Source: Chara braunii
Lineage: Eukaryota; Streptophyta; Charophyceae; Charales; Characeae
DNA length: 34,377 nucleotides
NCBI GenBank assembly: GCA_003427395.1
Contig: BFEA01000054.1
Coordinates: 4,051,400 to 4,085,776 of the forward strand
Direction: 5' to 3'
The position numbers and the translations under genes are program-made. Below the pieces are notes generated by a model. It was not told the origin of the DNA and made no database searches. It worked only from the letters and a program-made list of their open reading frames with translations. This document shows positions 21,671-34,377 of the stretch, in pieces; within the stretch, counting starts at the first letter, position 1, and each line of letters opens with the position of its first letter.

Positions 21671-22012
21671 CTGTCCTACCCTAGTGTTAACCACCCAGGA
21701 CCATCAGCACCCCACTTGATCGCAACATGGGGGATACGTTTGCATGTTACCCTCTGGTGTATGAGGCAGGTATGTGATGGTGGCCTGACACGGTGCATGA
21801 CACGGATTGAACGAAAGGAGGTGTCATCGATGGAGCAAGAGACCACCATGCAAAGGGCAACGTTGAAGTATATCAGACATATATGCAACGAAATCAGAGA
21901 TGCAGTGTTGCGCTTCATCAACGAAAGGTCGAGGATTGTCATTCACGTGGCGACGACTTTAATGACATGCCACAACGAAGATGGGGAACAACAGAAACTG
22001 AAAAAAAACTAA
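21671..22012 (+). CDS. Unknown-family ORF A, related to ORF B
   Basis: The frame is open across 21671-22012. From about residue 20 it reads GIRLHVTLWCMRQVCDGGLTRCMTR, then RATLKYIRHICNEIRDAVLRFINERSRIVIHVATTLM and QQKLKKN. The spacing of GGLT-x-C-x-T, Y-x3-H-x3-C-x3-RDA-x-L-x-F-x3-R and the Lys-rich end matches ORF B directly downstream. No ATG lies at the upstream edge, so it is an exon or a truncated copy. I do not recognise the family. The alternating hydrophobic pattern of the second half suggests a helix. Confidence 0.45.
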   Translation: MSYPSVNHPGPSAPHLIATWGIRLHVTLWCMRQVCDGGLTRCMTRIERKEVSSMEQETTMQRATLKYIRHICNEIRDAVLRFINERSRIVIHVATTLMTCHNEDGEQQKLKKN

Positions 22013-22218
22013 CACAATAACAAAGTTTAATATTGTCGATCATATTCAACGGCGTGAAAGTGGCAAACGGAACAACTTGCAGTCCGTCTTGTGTCGGTGT
22101 CCGCTTTGACTGCCGTTCTGCAATGAGTTGTGAACTCACAGTCACAGTTCCGTACTTCGTCTGTGTTTTTTATGCCTATGTTTTTGTTTTTTTCGTCTTT
22201 TTTTTTTTTTCCATGCAG
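22013..22218. promoter_or_regulatory. Non-coding spacer ending in a splice-acceptor-like tract
   Basis: The last 70 bases are T-rich and end in T12-CCATGCAG (to 22218), directly before the ORF B coding sequence. A polypyrimidine tract followed by CAG is the form of a 3' splice site. The spacer could therefore be an intron, but no donor has been placed. Confidence 0.4.
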
Positions 22219-22219
22219 T

Positions 22220-22915
22220 ATGGACCCTGAATGGATGCAGAGGCAGATAAAACAAGATTTGTGGGGAACGCCAATCAAATGGGGGGAACTGATATCAGAC
22301 CGGTTGAGGAGACAACGTAACGTCGTCGGACTTGTCACGTGGGATTTTGCATATTACGAACCGTCACTGCACTTGTATCCTCTAAGCGCGAGAAGAAAGA
22401 TTTACAACCTCGTGGGGGTGTGCGACCGTCAGAATAATAATAATTACAAGAACGACGAGAACGCAATATACAAGGAGGTCTTCTACGGTTACGGCCTTGT
22501 GGCTGCCCCGGTGACAGAGAAATGCAGCGCCACCATTGCATGTGTTGCTGTACAATATCACGAAGGGCTTACAATATGTGCAACAAAGACATGGGGACAA
22601 AAGATCTCGCGGAGTGATGCAGGAGACTCGATGGTACGAGCGTACAAGCAGCACGTTAAACAATATTGTATTCACGCACGGGATGCAATGTTGGAATTCG
22701 TTGCTCGGAGGACTGCCATCACTGCTTCTATCTCAACAGTCATCGTAGAGAACAAAGAAACAACGGGGGTCAACCGCAAATTCAAAAAAATCAAGTTAAC
22801 CACCAACTTCAACATTACAAAGAGTGTACTCCGCCGAGCCAACGGTCTGAGCAACAACCTTATTCACTTGCGTCACTGTAGCACTTCCAGACATTTTGTT
22901 GTAAAAAAGTTTTAG
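22220..22915 (+). CDS. Unknown-family ORF B, paralogue of ORF A
   Basis: A frame of 231 codons from an ATG at 22220 (MDPEWMQRQIKQDLWGTP); the frame is also open upstream to 22130, but that part is a translated T-run. It contains VVGLVTWDFAYYEPSLHLYPL, a charged Asn-rich loop (RQNNNNYKNDENAIYKE), GLVAAPVTEKCSATIACVAVQYHEGLTICATKTWG, then RAYKQHVKQYCIHARDAMLEFVARR and a basic C terminus ending VVKKF. ORF A lines up with the segment from SATIAC to KFKKI. The frame has no stops and balanced composition, unlike the surrounding decay. There is no motif I can name; nucleic-acid binding is possible from the basic tail, but that is only inference. Confidence 0.55.
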   Translation: MDPEWMQRQIKQDLWGTPIKWGELISDRLRRQRNVVGLVTWDFAYYEPSLHLYPLSARRKIYNLVGVCDRQNNNNYKNDENAIYKEVFYGYGLVAAPVTEKCSATIACVAVQYHEGLTICATKTWGQKISRSDAGDSMVRAYKQHVKQYCIHARDAMLEFVARRTAITASISTVIVENKETTGVNRKFKKIKLTTNFNITKSVLRRANGLSNNLIHLRHCSTSRHFVVKKF

Positions 22916-23130
22916 CTTAGCACATGTAGACGGAGATGGCAATAGAGTAGATCCTGCACTCGTACGAGTGCTCATATCGTCTTACCTGTCGTCATGTGCC
23001 GGATTTTAGTTTTTTTAAAATGATATCGAAGCGAATTTTCACATTTTGTACGATCATGTACGACTCCACATATTCGTAGTGTAGAGGAGTATATGAACTC
23101 TAGGGCAACAACTTTCATAGACATTGTCCT

Positions 23131-23134
<4 letters not shown>
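22916..23134. other. No gene recognised
   Basis: 3' flank of ORF B; ordinary AT-rich sequence. No poly(A) signal is certain. Confidence 0.4.

Positions 23135-23219
<85 letters not shown>
23135..23219. repeat. (AG)n microsatellite
   Basis: 85 bp of uninterrupted AG. Confidence 0.97.
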
Positions 23220-23225
<6 letters not shown>

Positions 23226-23732
23226 CATGGAGTCTCTCTATGTACATATATTTCCGAGCACATGTATCATATGTCGCATGAGCCAAACTCCGCATCAATG
23301 TTTCTTTGTATTTATCTAAAGTAGTCATTTTTCTTTTACATGGATTTCGAAAAGATTCACATAGCGTTGTTCGTAATTCTAGGGTGACACGAAATGTCTC
23401 AAACTTTTTTAGATGTCCATGGAGTTTTTTGTCATTGACCTAACATGCCATATGTGTTTTTTAGTACGATATTCAATATGTTTATCTTGTCTTAATACAG
23501 TTGTCAATAAAAAACGAAAAATAACTGATATTATTTTGCGAAACATAGTAAATGTTAATTGATATGATAGAAAACTACAATAAAACCCATCATGAAGACC
23601 TCTATAGCTTTACATAATGCCATCGAAATTGTAACACCCCCCAAAATGTGTGAGAAAGCAATGTAAAACTTGTGGTCACCATGAGCACAAACTATAAACA
23701 AATGCGGGGTACCTACCCAAAATGGTGTACTC
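23220..23732. other. AT-rich gene-free stretch
   Basis: No frame of note. TGTAACACCCCCCAAAATG near 23630 resembles an element end, but no partner was found. Confidence 0.4.
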
Positions 23733-23828
23733 AAAACGTAAAAAATCACCAAAATCAGCATGAAAATGATAATTTCAATTTTGTTCAAAACATATAAAAT
23801 GTCCGTTTTTACGAAATCGCTGTTCTTC
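23733..23828. mobile_element. Degenerate end of the foldback family
   Basis: CAAAATCAGCATGAAAATGATAATTTCAATTTTGTTCAAAACATATAAAATGTCCGTTTTTACGAAATCGCTGTT lines up with the right end of the 18-kb foldback element (TTTGATTTCGTTCAAAAAATATAATATGTCCGTTTTGACGAAATGGCTGTT) with many substitutions. Only this end is clear. Confidence 0.55.
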
Positions 23829-26751
23829 CTTGAAGTTCCTGGGACCATGTCCCATATGCACCGTTTAGTTGAGGCAGCTCAACGGTGCGACAACTAAAAA
23901 AAATCATTTTAATTGAATTTCAAATGAGAAATGCATTTATAAATGGCAGGAATACAATTGTTCTCATTTTTCATTTTTCACAATTGGAGTGGCATACGGG
24001 CACTTCCACAACAGAAAATGAAGAGGTGCCCGAATCCCGTCCAAAAATGGCAAACGGAAGGATTCTCGTACAGTTTCTCTTGAAAAACGACTCTTGGGGG
24101 AACAAGAGGGTCGTTGAACTAGCTGTCTCGAAAAAAGGAGACAGCTAGTTCAACGGAAAGTGGCGAGGGTAGGGGTAGTAGTATTCGAGAGAAAGGATTT
24201 ATTTCTGTTTTTTTATGTAAGAAAAAGTGAAGATGGTCTCTATTGCCCTTTTTATTAGAAACGGACCGTTAGATGAATTGGACGACTAGCATCTCCCTTG
24301 TCGCGTACAGTCACACAGGCTCGAAAACCCCATGTCTGTCTCTTATACACATCTAGATGTGTATAAGAGACAGGGGCTAAGGCCCCCAGCAAGCCCAGTG
24401 CCCGCCCTAAGTGAAGGCGGGCCAGCAAATCAACGAGAGGCCTTTTTGCAACATTTCACGAAGTGGGGTCCAGACAGTTGCCGCACGCCAGTACCAGATC
24501 CCTGCAAATGCAGAAGGACCAGGGCCCCAGAATTGGTTAGGCCCTGGGCGCATGAACGTGAGGCCGACATTGCATGCTGGACATAGAGGCCGAAAATGCC
24601 AGTGGGAAACCGGCCCACTATCTGAATCTGGACGAAGGTCTTGATGAAAGAGGCACAACTGTACGGCCTGGGCCCTTATCTGCATGGGGCCTGGGCACAG
24701 CTACGGGGACCCAGGCACAGGCTGAAACGGAGGCCGCCCACACGCAACACTAAATATAGGCAGAACGGGCGAGTGGGCAGGGATCTTGGCCATTGCGAGC
24801 AAGGCCGGCACGCTGCGCATTTGTGAGGTGCTGCGCTGCGCTAGGCTGAGAGCAGGCAGGCTGGCGCTAAGCGGTAGGGCGCAGGGCGCTGGCAGCCATA
24901 GCATCAATCAGTCGAGACGATGGGATTTCTACCAGTCGGATGGGATTTCTACCAGTCGGAACTACACCCATAAGGCAACGGAGGACATCGGATTTGAAGT
25001 TTGAACCCAATGAAACAAAATCCCGTTATATGTATGTTGATATAGCCAACCGATGCCTTCAGCCACTCAGGCATACCTCTCGGGGAAAACAAGATTTGAA
25101 TCGACGACTTGTGCTGAGGCAGGAGGTGGGGGGAAAAAGAGGGCGGGGGGGGGAGGAGGGGAGGGGTTGTACACTTGTGGCGTGACAGACCAGCACTCTA
25201 TGGAAGGGTGCAAAAGCAACAACTGCACATCATTCAGCGGTTGTTGCCTAACCGGCGTGACAGACCAGCAAGCAGTCTAGTAGGCCGCATTTTCTCGGAT
25301 ACGGAAGGGGACAAATATATTTTACTTTTTTTTTGGTGGTACAAAGACTTCCCTCCCTGATCCTCATGTCAAAAAAAAAACAAAAAAAACACTAGAAGTA
25401 TTTAGGAGAACCTTCGGGGAAGGGAGAGGAGGATTGGCGGAGGTGAGATGGGAAAGGCGACGCGGGGGAGGCGGGGGGGAGGGGGGCGGGGAGGGGGAGA
25501 GGGAGGGGGTCGTGATGTGGGCTACGGACCCCTAATAGCACCACCGCCTTGGGCATGTTCGCAAATTCTTTTTCTGAAAAGGGTGGATATTGAAGTTGCA
25601 TCACTTCGCAATGAATCTTCCAGTGAAGGATGGAAAGATACATACAACGCCATATTTTTTTGTCTTTTGTGCATGTGAATGCATTTGATGATAATGAAAA
25701 CGGAAGGGAAAAAAATAACAGACCAGCGAGCGATGGAATTGTCGGAGGGCATGTACATGGTTGCCCATTCGGATTTAACAACGGTCGATAAGTAAAAATG
25801 TACAATAATAATATATTTCCAAAAAAAAACAGGAAGAAAAAAAGACACGGGTGACGGAACCCTGTTTCTCGAAGTTCAGACACACAGCCTCATGTCTATT
25901 TTTTAAATATTATTTTCTGTCATTCCATAGAATCTTGGGATCTATCAAGAAAATGCAATCCTCTACTTAAAAATATATATATATAAAATAAGAAGAAAAA
26001 AAATATCCTGGTTCTCCAGTTCAGTTTGCTTGATGAGGCCATCAAGAAAAAAAGGATAGATGAGGCCAGTTCAACACCAAGACTGTCGATTGATTGATCA
26101 AAACCCCGAAACTCAGTTTGCTTAATTGGAAGCTACTTGGATTGATTGACTTTATTTTTTATATATCGAGTTAATGATTGATCTGATTGATTGAATCGTT
26201 GATTAATTTGATTTTTTTTAACAGATTTGGCCGATCGATTGATTGATTGATTGGTTGATTGATTAGCTTAGTAGTGATTTCCTTTTCCCCTTGATTGATT
26301 AATTGATTGATTATTTGATTGATTGATTGGTTGATGATCCGACTGATTGATTAATCGACTTTATTTATTGATTATTTGATTTGATTGATTTGATTAACTT
26401 CATTGAGTTACAGCTGGTGGATTGAGAGCTGAATTGCCTGGCTGACAGGGTGATTAGTGATTGATTGATTAACTGATTGATTGATTGATTGATAGATTGG
26501 TTGATTCACCATCTGACTGACTGATTGATCCCCTTAAAGTATTGATTGATTCACATTTCATTCATTTGATTGTGATTTAATTGATTTCATCGAGTGACAG
26601 CTGACGGATTGAAAGCTCAATCGGCTGGTTGATTAGCAGATGATCTGTTGATGGATTCGTCCGTTGGTTGGCTATCTACTGATCAATTCGCAATGATTGT
26701 GTGATTACCCAAAGTGATCAATGGGGAAATGGCTGATGAATTAATTAATCA

Positions 26752-26788
<37 letters not shown>

Positions 26789-27271
26789 AAAGTTATTAAC
26801 ATTTATTAGCATTTGAAATGATCACTAAACGACAACTGGCTACATTGCGCTATCTTGCGCTACCTTCTGCAGTCACCCTTAAAACCTCCACTGCACGGCC
26901 CCGGCCTCGCAAAATATCTTCTTTTTTTTTTTTTTTTTGCACGGCGTTCGCCTTTCTTTCAAAAAAAAAAAAAAAACAATAAAAACATCATTTTAAAAAA
27001 ATCAAATATCTTTTTTTTTTTTGGCACGGCGTTCGCCTTTCTTTCAAAAAAAAAAAAATAATAATAATAATAAATTAATAATAAAATCACTAGTTCCCAA
27101 CTCCAAAATTTTCGCGGCTACCAATTGGTACACCTAATGCACTGGTGAAATCCAGAGCTGAGTTCAACGTATCCACAGATGGAAGTAATAATTAAATAAA
27201 TTTCTGAATTACCAGGGCCCCGTCAGTTCCACGATGATATCTCAAGGTCGTTGCCCCTTTCTGTCAAGGGG

Positions 27272-27305
<34 letters not shown>

Positions 27306-30300
27306 GTAAACCTTCACCGATTGAATGCTATAAACATGGGGGCTCGTTCGACACTCCTCGGGCGCGTAAAGTCCCCGAGGAATTGTTCGTTCCACCTATC
27401 CTCGGGGATGCAGTCGGCAAAAAAAATTTGAAAACCCTTCGAAGGAAATTCCTTGGGCTCCAAGGATTCCCCAGCCATTTCTTCCTTTTGCCCAAGAGAC
27501 CTCACGAGGTCCCTTCGGCAAAAGGAATCCGTGTTTCATGGAGAGGAACGGGCACATGGGTAGAGAGACGTTACAACCGAGAATCTGAATCGTGGCGGCA
27601 TCCTATTGGCTGAAGGCCTCAAACACATTTGATTTTTTTTTTCTTTTCTTTTTTCTTGTCTGACATCTTTCCAAGGAAATGTCCTTGGGCGACGTCCCCG
27701 AGGACAGGTGGAACGATGGCGGGAGTTTCCTTGAATACCCCTAAGGAAACTTCCTTCGGCCCCGAGGACACCCCAAGGAGTGTCGAACGAGCCCCATACA
27801 AAAACCAGCTTCAGCTTATGCCTATCATTAACAGTAAGCTCCGTGGAACTTTCTTTTTTTTTAATAAAACACAGCCCCTTTATATTCTGGGGGGAACTAA
27901 GCACGGAAAATACAAGGATCAGAGGAACTGAGAGTCATAACCTCTTAAACCACCAGTATGTCTCCCAGCCATTTTGCAGAAACGCGCCAGTATATACAGA
28001 AGCCAACGGGGAAATGGCCGCCATTGGTAGATGTCATCGACGGCCAATTTTTTGTTTCGGCCTCAAATTCCCGCCTGCGGCCGATATATGGGAAATGTAC
28101 TGGTGGTTTAAGGTCACTAGGGGGCAGTGGGAGACGTTGTGTAAGATGGGATGCCCCAACCTGGTTTCCAGCAGGTGCAGCTCCCCACCAATAGCCAGGC
28201 CGCTGTGTAAGACAGGCACAGTTCTGTTACTTGGGGGTCACCCTGGGGCAATAGGCTGCACCAAACCCAGCAGAGCTTTCTTTTCCGAAAAGTAAAAAAG
28301 AAAAAACAAGAAACAACTATGCAGAAGTGCGGTTTTGAATTTTAAATTTGCAGGAGTAATAACAGGGGGAACTGCAAAAAACAAATAGCTTTGTGGAACA
28401 GGGACGGAAGTTCAAAAGTGGCGAAATCAGGAGGCCACTGGTTGTTGCTTTTTTTTGTCATTTCCAAGGAGGCCACGGTCGAGGTATCTAGGTCACGCCC
28501 GTGGCTGGGCCACAACCGAGATGTCAGGCCACGCCCGTCGCCCGTGGCCAGGCAATGGCCGAGATGTCTAGGCCACGCCCGTGGCTGGGCCACAGCAAAA
28601 AGTGGTCTCGTTGCATGGCTGGGTCACAGCCAAGATGTCTAGGCCACGAGCGGAAAAGAAAAAACAAAACAAAAAAAAACAGAAAAAAAAAAACTAAAAA
28701 AAAACTTCGAAAAAGTTAAAAAAGAGATGCTATGGTCGTGATTCGTGAAAGCATCTGTTGGGAAAAAAAAAAAAAAAAAACAGCCACTGGAGCCGATACC
28801 GGTACCAGCTCCCAGCGTCCCATCCCAGCCCACGGAAAAACGACTGGTACCGTACCGTTGCCTATTATTAAACTGGCAGGACCGGTACCTGTTCTTTTTG
28901 CAGTTTGCAACTGTCTCCACCTGCAGTGTCCTGTTATTTCCACGAAATTCAATTCGAAACACCACACCACACTCCGTCCCAGTTGTCTCAAGAAATAAAC
29001 AAAGACCAACGGCCGAAGCAACAGAAACACTACTGTGACTTACAAGATTTGGAAGGGAAAGCTGCACCCTTTTTCAGCAGGTGTCTCTCCCCACCAAAGT
29101 GAATAAAAAGGAGTCATTAGAAAGACAGGTGCATCACTCAGTCCACAAGAAGCTGATGCTCTTAGCATTTGCAGAATAGAGGTCTGCAACTTTGAGTGTT
29201 TCAAAGGTCACAAAAAGAAAACTTAAGGAATAGAATAGAGAATACTCAAAATTAATAATGTAATCAGATTCTGGAGTTCTACTGTGATAGTCATGGATGA
29301 ATTACATTGTTAAGGTGATGCTCAAAAGCATCGTCACACAGTCTTTGTACTCCACTCTCCTCTCAGACTGCATTCGCACAAGTGCCCAAGTCACTTATTT
29401 ATATTTCTTGTTACCTAGTATCCTACCCTCTTCACCCGAATAGAATGCCCGGTCATTATCGGAATTTATCACTGCATCTGGACTGAAAGTTGCCCCGAAT
29501 ACGGCTATAATGACCGGGCGTTCTATTTGGGTGAAGACGGTAGTGTCGGAGTCTCAGTACCATAGAAACTTCACGACGTGCAGTGTGTGGTCCGGGGCAT
29601 GTCTTCCCCGATGTCCATACGTCATGTTCTTGTCTCTGGTCACCACGTTGTTCCAGAAATCGCCATTTTGCCGTGGCGCTTTCCCCTTGGATCTGATCAG
29701 TAAGTCACGAATATCAGTCTGGAGATCATTCACAGGTGCTCAACCAGACCAGTCCTTCGTCGTAAATCTACAGCTATCTCCCTGTGATGTTCAGGCTATC
29801 AGTTTAGTCTTCTTGCCCTGTATTTCATGTATGTGGTCTTGCTTGTGCAGTTCAGTCATTGACTTGTCGTTTATTTGGAATCCTGATGCCATTCTGCGTC
29901 ACATACCCTGTGATTTCTTGGCTTTCCGCGTGCTGATTTTTCGATATGTCAGGTATGTCCTCAGGCCATAAGCCGTAGACCTCTTTGCACCGCTATTTAA
30001 GCGTGCCATCTTCGCCCTTCCCTGTTACGGTACAGCTCGCACAGGTCCTCATACATGCCGGGTAAGCGGGATCTTGCCCTGGACAACAGATCAGAGACAC
30101 ACACTGGTTGGACATCCACGTAGCGGTACCCCTTCGGCCCAGCAGTGAGGCCAGTTTCAGGCCGTCGGCCTGACCCCAGTCTGGTACCAGGTTGCTCTCG
30201 GCCTGGACCTAGGCCGGTATATCTCTCCGGCCTAGGCCCAGGTCGTGGAGTTCTGGTTCAATTCATTCTTTGGCTGTTTGTTCATTCATTCGGTCCAGAT

Positions 30301-30334
30301 TGGACCATCACTCAGATGCTGCTTCTCATGTGTG

Positions 30335-30386
<52 letters not shown>

Positions 30387-30387
30387 N

Positions 30388-30479
<92 letters not shown>

Positions 30480-31521
30480 CCGCACGTGCCCTCCACGCGT
30501 GCGTCACAATCTAAGTGTATCCTGACATACACATTCCACTCTGGTATAAATCGGCAATCTGGCCTTTGACCCGAGCAGCTTCAAAGTCTCTGAAATAGCA
30601 CGTGGCAGCCTTTCTATGGAGACGCAACCACGAAGCTGAACATACTATCAGTCGGGAAGCCTGGGATGCGGTGGTGCAGCCAAGGGCACATGGTGGTCTA
30701 GGCATACTCGACCCACCCACCCAAATGACCGCTCTTTCATTCCAATGGTTGAAGCGGCTCGTTTGCACCCCCGAACTTACCTGGGAGCCCCTGGCCTGGG
30801 AACAACTGTCGAGACTGGCACCAGAGGCCGCACCAGATACACACCCTATGGCTTGGTTAGACGATGTTTTTTGGGCAATCCCCAGACCCCCCACCCGGCC
30901 ACAGCCGCACTCAGATCGCGCCGCAGCTCGCATGGAACTCCAAAAAGATGGTTGTTGGACCCATCTAATTAAAGATTAGTGGAGGTTCCCGCTCCCGGAT
31001 AGGTCATTCCCTGAACGGTGGGAGGAAGTTGCTCACCAACCCCTATTTGGAAACCGTTGGGTAATAGATCAATGGGGGCGGGTTTTTATCAGGTCAAGCC
31101 GTCCGCGGAAGGGCTGGGTAAGAAATGGCATCACGAGGGTTGGGGATCTGTGAAATCAAACCAGAGTTGATTGGGTCTCAGAGGAGCAGCTGAGAGCAAA
31201 GCTTCCCCACCTATGTATCACCCGCGGTAGCGACCGCGGGCCATTTTACCGCCCTCGGTCGGGATCCCGCCCCTGGCCAAGTGCGGGCATGAAACCCCGA
31301 GAATGTTTTAGGGGCCTAAAAATAGGCGAAAAAAAATAAAATCACATAGGCGTATAGATAAAAAAAGCTCTACACGCCTATGATTTTCAATAACTTTCTC
31401 GTGTATGTTTGCGTGCGCACGTGTGTGTGTACGTGTTTGTGTGTGTTTGTGTGTGTGTGTGTGTGTGTGTATGTGTGTGTGTGTGTGTGTGCCGGGGGAG
31501 GGTAGGGAGGACCTCCCCCAC

Positions 31522-31564
<43 letters not shown>

Positions 31565-34377
31565 CCAATCAATCAATCAGTCAATCAATCAATCAATCAA
31601 TCAATGAATCAATCAATCAAATAACAATCAAACAATCAAGTTTTTTTTTTTTTTTTTCTCACACCAAAAACGACCCCCCCGAAAATTATTTTTTTTAACT
31701 TTTTTTTGTTCGAGGGGGTAGGGTCGGGGTTCCGGAACCGCAATCCGAAACCCCCACCCCCACCCCCCTCTTCCCTCGGCCGCTGCGGGCCGCGGCAGAC
31801 CGCGGTCGCCGCAGTCATAACCGCGGCCTCACAGCCATGGCCGCGGGCTGCGGTCGTGACCCCGGTGACCACAGCCACTGGTGTTTCATAGTTTCCCAGT
31901 GCCAAAGAATAGGTGAGAGGTTGGACCAGATCCTTTTCGCCCTCCCTCTTGCAAGGCTGCGAACTCTTCGGCGGGGTCCAACAGTGGAGGAAGGTGACTG
32001 GGTGGTGTTAAGAGGGGATGCAACTCGGGTGGGGGAAGTACTCACAGTCAGACCTAGGAAGGTGTTGGTAAACATTTTTTTTTTAACACAGCTGAGCCGA
32101 CTGATTAGGAGAGTGCCGAATGAAGTCTACTAGATCGATGTTGAAATAGTCCACAGGGTGAGGGGCCTACGTGAAGGGGACTTATGGGTGGCATTTAGGC
32201 TAGAGGTACCAATCTAGGACCTCCCCATGAATGCAGCTGAGTGGAGATGGAAGATTCCAACAAGCAACGATAGACTAAAATATCATTACCTCCGCACACT
32301 GGGTGTTAAGGCATCCTATCCGTTGCTCAGGACTAGACTCAACCTGAGAGACCATATAGTGGACCGCTGGGCAAAGCACTTAAACGTCCCATTAGAAGTC
32401 CTGAGACCTATAAAATGGTTTAAAGAGGTAAAATCAAACCGGCCAAGACCGCCTCACTCCAATGGCAGATCGCCCATCGCTGCTTACCCACAAACGCATG
32501 GCTCATCGACCATACCCATCTGGAGAAGAAAGGGTTGACCCTCCCCTGGTGTCTGGCATGCTTTCCCTCTCGAAAGGCTAACGAGACAATATAACATATT
32601 TTCTTGCAGTGCCGAGCTTCAATCCTGATGTGGCGTGGGTGGGTTTGGATTTGGAACCAGCTAGGCACTGATAGGGATTGGTCGTGGGAATGAAGAGCCC
32701 TGCTAAGTGGTCATTGCACCGCTCAAACCTCGACCTTTACGACTAACTTATTTATGATCGGGAGGGAAGCGGTATTGTGGGTCATATAGCGTCGCAAATG
32801 CACTCTAGCACTTGAAGGCGCCCATGTGGAAAAAGGTGAGACGACGGATATGATTAAAGACATGATAGAATCAACAATTAAAACCCAGTGGAAAAAGACT
32901 ATACAAGTGACGAAAACTCTCACAAAAAAATCAGACATTTTCCGAAAACTACATGAATTCTGCATGGGCTGGTTGGGAGGTGAGCATGGAGGATGGATTG
33001 CAAAGATTTAATGGGACATCTCGCACCTGGATGACAATGATCAATTGGACACATCGCAGAAATACTACCATTTGAATCTTCCATGATTGGAAGGCGGAGG
33101 GAATCCTGAAACATTGCCTCAATTCGGATTGTTCTCTGCAACTCGAGAACATGAAGTTGGAATCGCTAGTAATTGCGGATCANCATGCCGCAGACCACGA
33201 TTCCCAGCAATGGCAGCAACATCCCAATTCCCCCTGCCTCTTAATACCCTGACCTATTTCCCCCGCCCTACGTGACACCCGCGGCCTAGGCCGCGGGCAA
33301 TTTGGTCGCCGCGGCCTATTTTTTAAATAATTTTTTTATACCCCTAAAACTACGTAAAATATATATATATATATATATATCGTCATATATATATATATAT
33401 ATATATCGTCATATATATATATATATATTGTCACAAACAGAACTGCCCGGTAAACCGTAGGCTGGTGTGGGTGAGTGATAGTGTACTTTGATTTTGGTTA
33501 AGGTAGATTATCATTTACAATGTAATCAGTGAGGGGATTCTGCAGACTGTTGAGGGTTCAGCCTCCTGATGAGTCGGTGAAACTCCGACGAAATAGTTTG
33601 TCACAGCCTCTCGTTTGTTGTCTTCTTCTCTCTCTCTGCCTACGATTTACCGGGCAGTTCTGTTTGTGACGATATATGCTACGACTTCACTAGCTTCCTC
33701 CTACGGTTTTTTCGGTCAGGTCAAGCGGCAGTGGTCGGGGCCGTTACTATGCGGCCATGTTGTGCCTCTAGTGCCAGCGGCGTGTCTGGAGTGTATTTTT
33801 TTGCTGTGACAGACCTTTCTTTGTTTCGTGGATGTTTTGCTGGCTTGTGATGGGGTGTGAACCGACAGTCTATAGAGTTTTCCATCTGGTGTGGGTGAGT
33901 GATAGTCTACTTTGATTTTGGTTGAGGTAGATTATCATTTACAGTGTAATCAGTGAGGGGATTATGCAGACAGTTGAGGGTTCAGCCTCCTGATGAGTCG
34001 GTGAAACTCCGACGAAACAGTTTGTCACAGCCCCTTGTGTGTTGTCTTTTTCTCTCTCTCTGCCTACGGTTTACCGGACAGTTCTGTTTATGACGATATA
34101 TGCTACGACTTCGCTAGCTTCCTGCTACAGTTTTTTCCGGCCAGGTCGAGCGGCAGTGGTCGGGGCCGTTACTAGGCGGCCATGCTGTGCCCCTAGTGCC
34201 ATTGGCGGGTCTGGAGTGTATTTTTTGGCTGTGACAGACCTTTTTTTGTTTCGTGGATGTTTTGTTGGCTTGTGATGGGGTTTGAACNGACAGTCTGTAG
34301 AGTTTTCCATCTGGTGTGGGTGAGTGATAGTCTACTTTGATTTTGGTTAAGGTAGATTATCATTTACAGTGTAATCA

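Overview
This is nuclear DNA from a repeat-dense eukaryote, with no bacterial gene order and no intact host gene that I can name. Plant-type non-LTR retrotransposons, a trihelix/SANT-like three-tryptophan domain, a BED-type zinc finger, a GIY-YIG ORF, long microsatellites and many poly(A)/poly(T) tracts suggest a streptophyte. My best guess is a charophyte alga such as Chara braunii, judged by the feel of the families and not by any search. The sequence is a draft assembly: there is a 190-base N gap, scattered single Ns, and two stretches of Illumina Nextera transposon-end sequence left in the genomic sequence (7578-7596 and 24336-24373), so contiguity across those points is doubtful.

Layout. 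0-6.3 kb: repeats (a partial terminal-inverted-repeat element at 1.5 kb, purine-rich tandem repeats at 2.2-3.1 kb, a ~53-bp minisatellite at 5.6 kb, a 145-bp repeat present twice) and a decayed LINE ORF1-like piece at 4.2-4.7 kb. 6.8-14.4 kb: one long degraded LINE on the plus strand, with possible ORF1 remnants, an APE endonuclease, a reverse transcriptase with an intact FADD motif, and a C-terminal zinc-binding domain. It is split by a minus-strand poly(A)-tailed repeat (7.94-8.8 kb) and by a 0.94-kb microsatellite-bearing insertion (11.95-12.89 kb). 15.1-16.5 kb: a decayed SANT/trihelix-like gene (+). 16.8-17.4 kb: a BED-finger gene with a premature stop (-). 17.45-18.76 kb: a coiled-coil ORF carrying a 394-bp foldback insertion. 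18.79-19.74 kb: a GIY-YIG nuclease ORF with its catalytic residues intact. 20-21.3 kb: two further copies of the poly(A)-tailed repeat. 21.7-22.9 kb: two related ORFs of an unknown family. 23-30.5 kb: mostly gene-free, with hairpins, microsatellites, a 458-bp terminal-inverted-repeat element and minisatellites. 30.5-33.1 kb: a second, 5'-truncated LINE copy, itself split by a 0.66-kb insertion. 33.1-33.2 kb: a fragment of organellar small-subunit rRNA. 33.4-34.4 kb: a 424-bp tandem repeat running off the window.

The most interesting signal is at the right end. Each complete 424-bp unit carries a well-formed hammerhead self-cleaving ribozyme (33542-33602 and 33966-34026), and the first unit is bounded by a 33-bp inverted repeat. 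Hammerheads in tandem repeats are a hallmark of retrozymes and of Penelope-like retroelements. The separate GIY-YIG ORF at 18.8 kb resembles the endonuclease of green-lineage (Chlamys-type) Penelope-like elements. Whether the two belong to the same family is a hypothesis that could be tested.

The genes do not form a pathway: almost everything readable is mobile-element protein in different stages of decay, nested inside other mobile elements.
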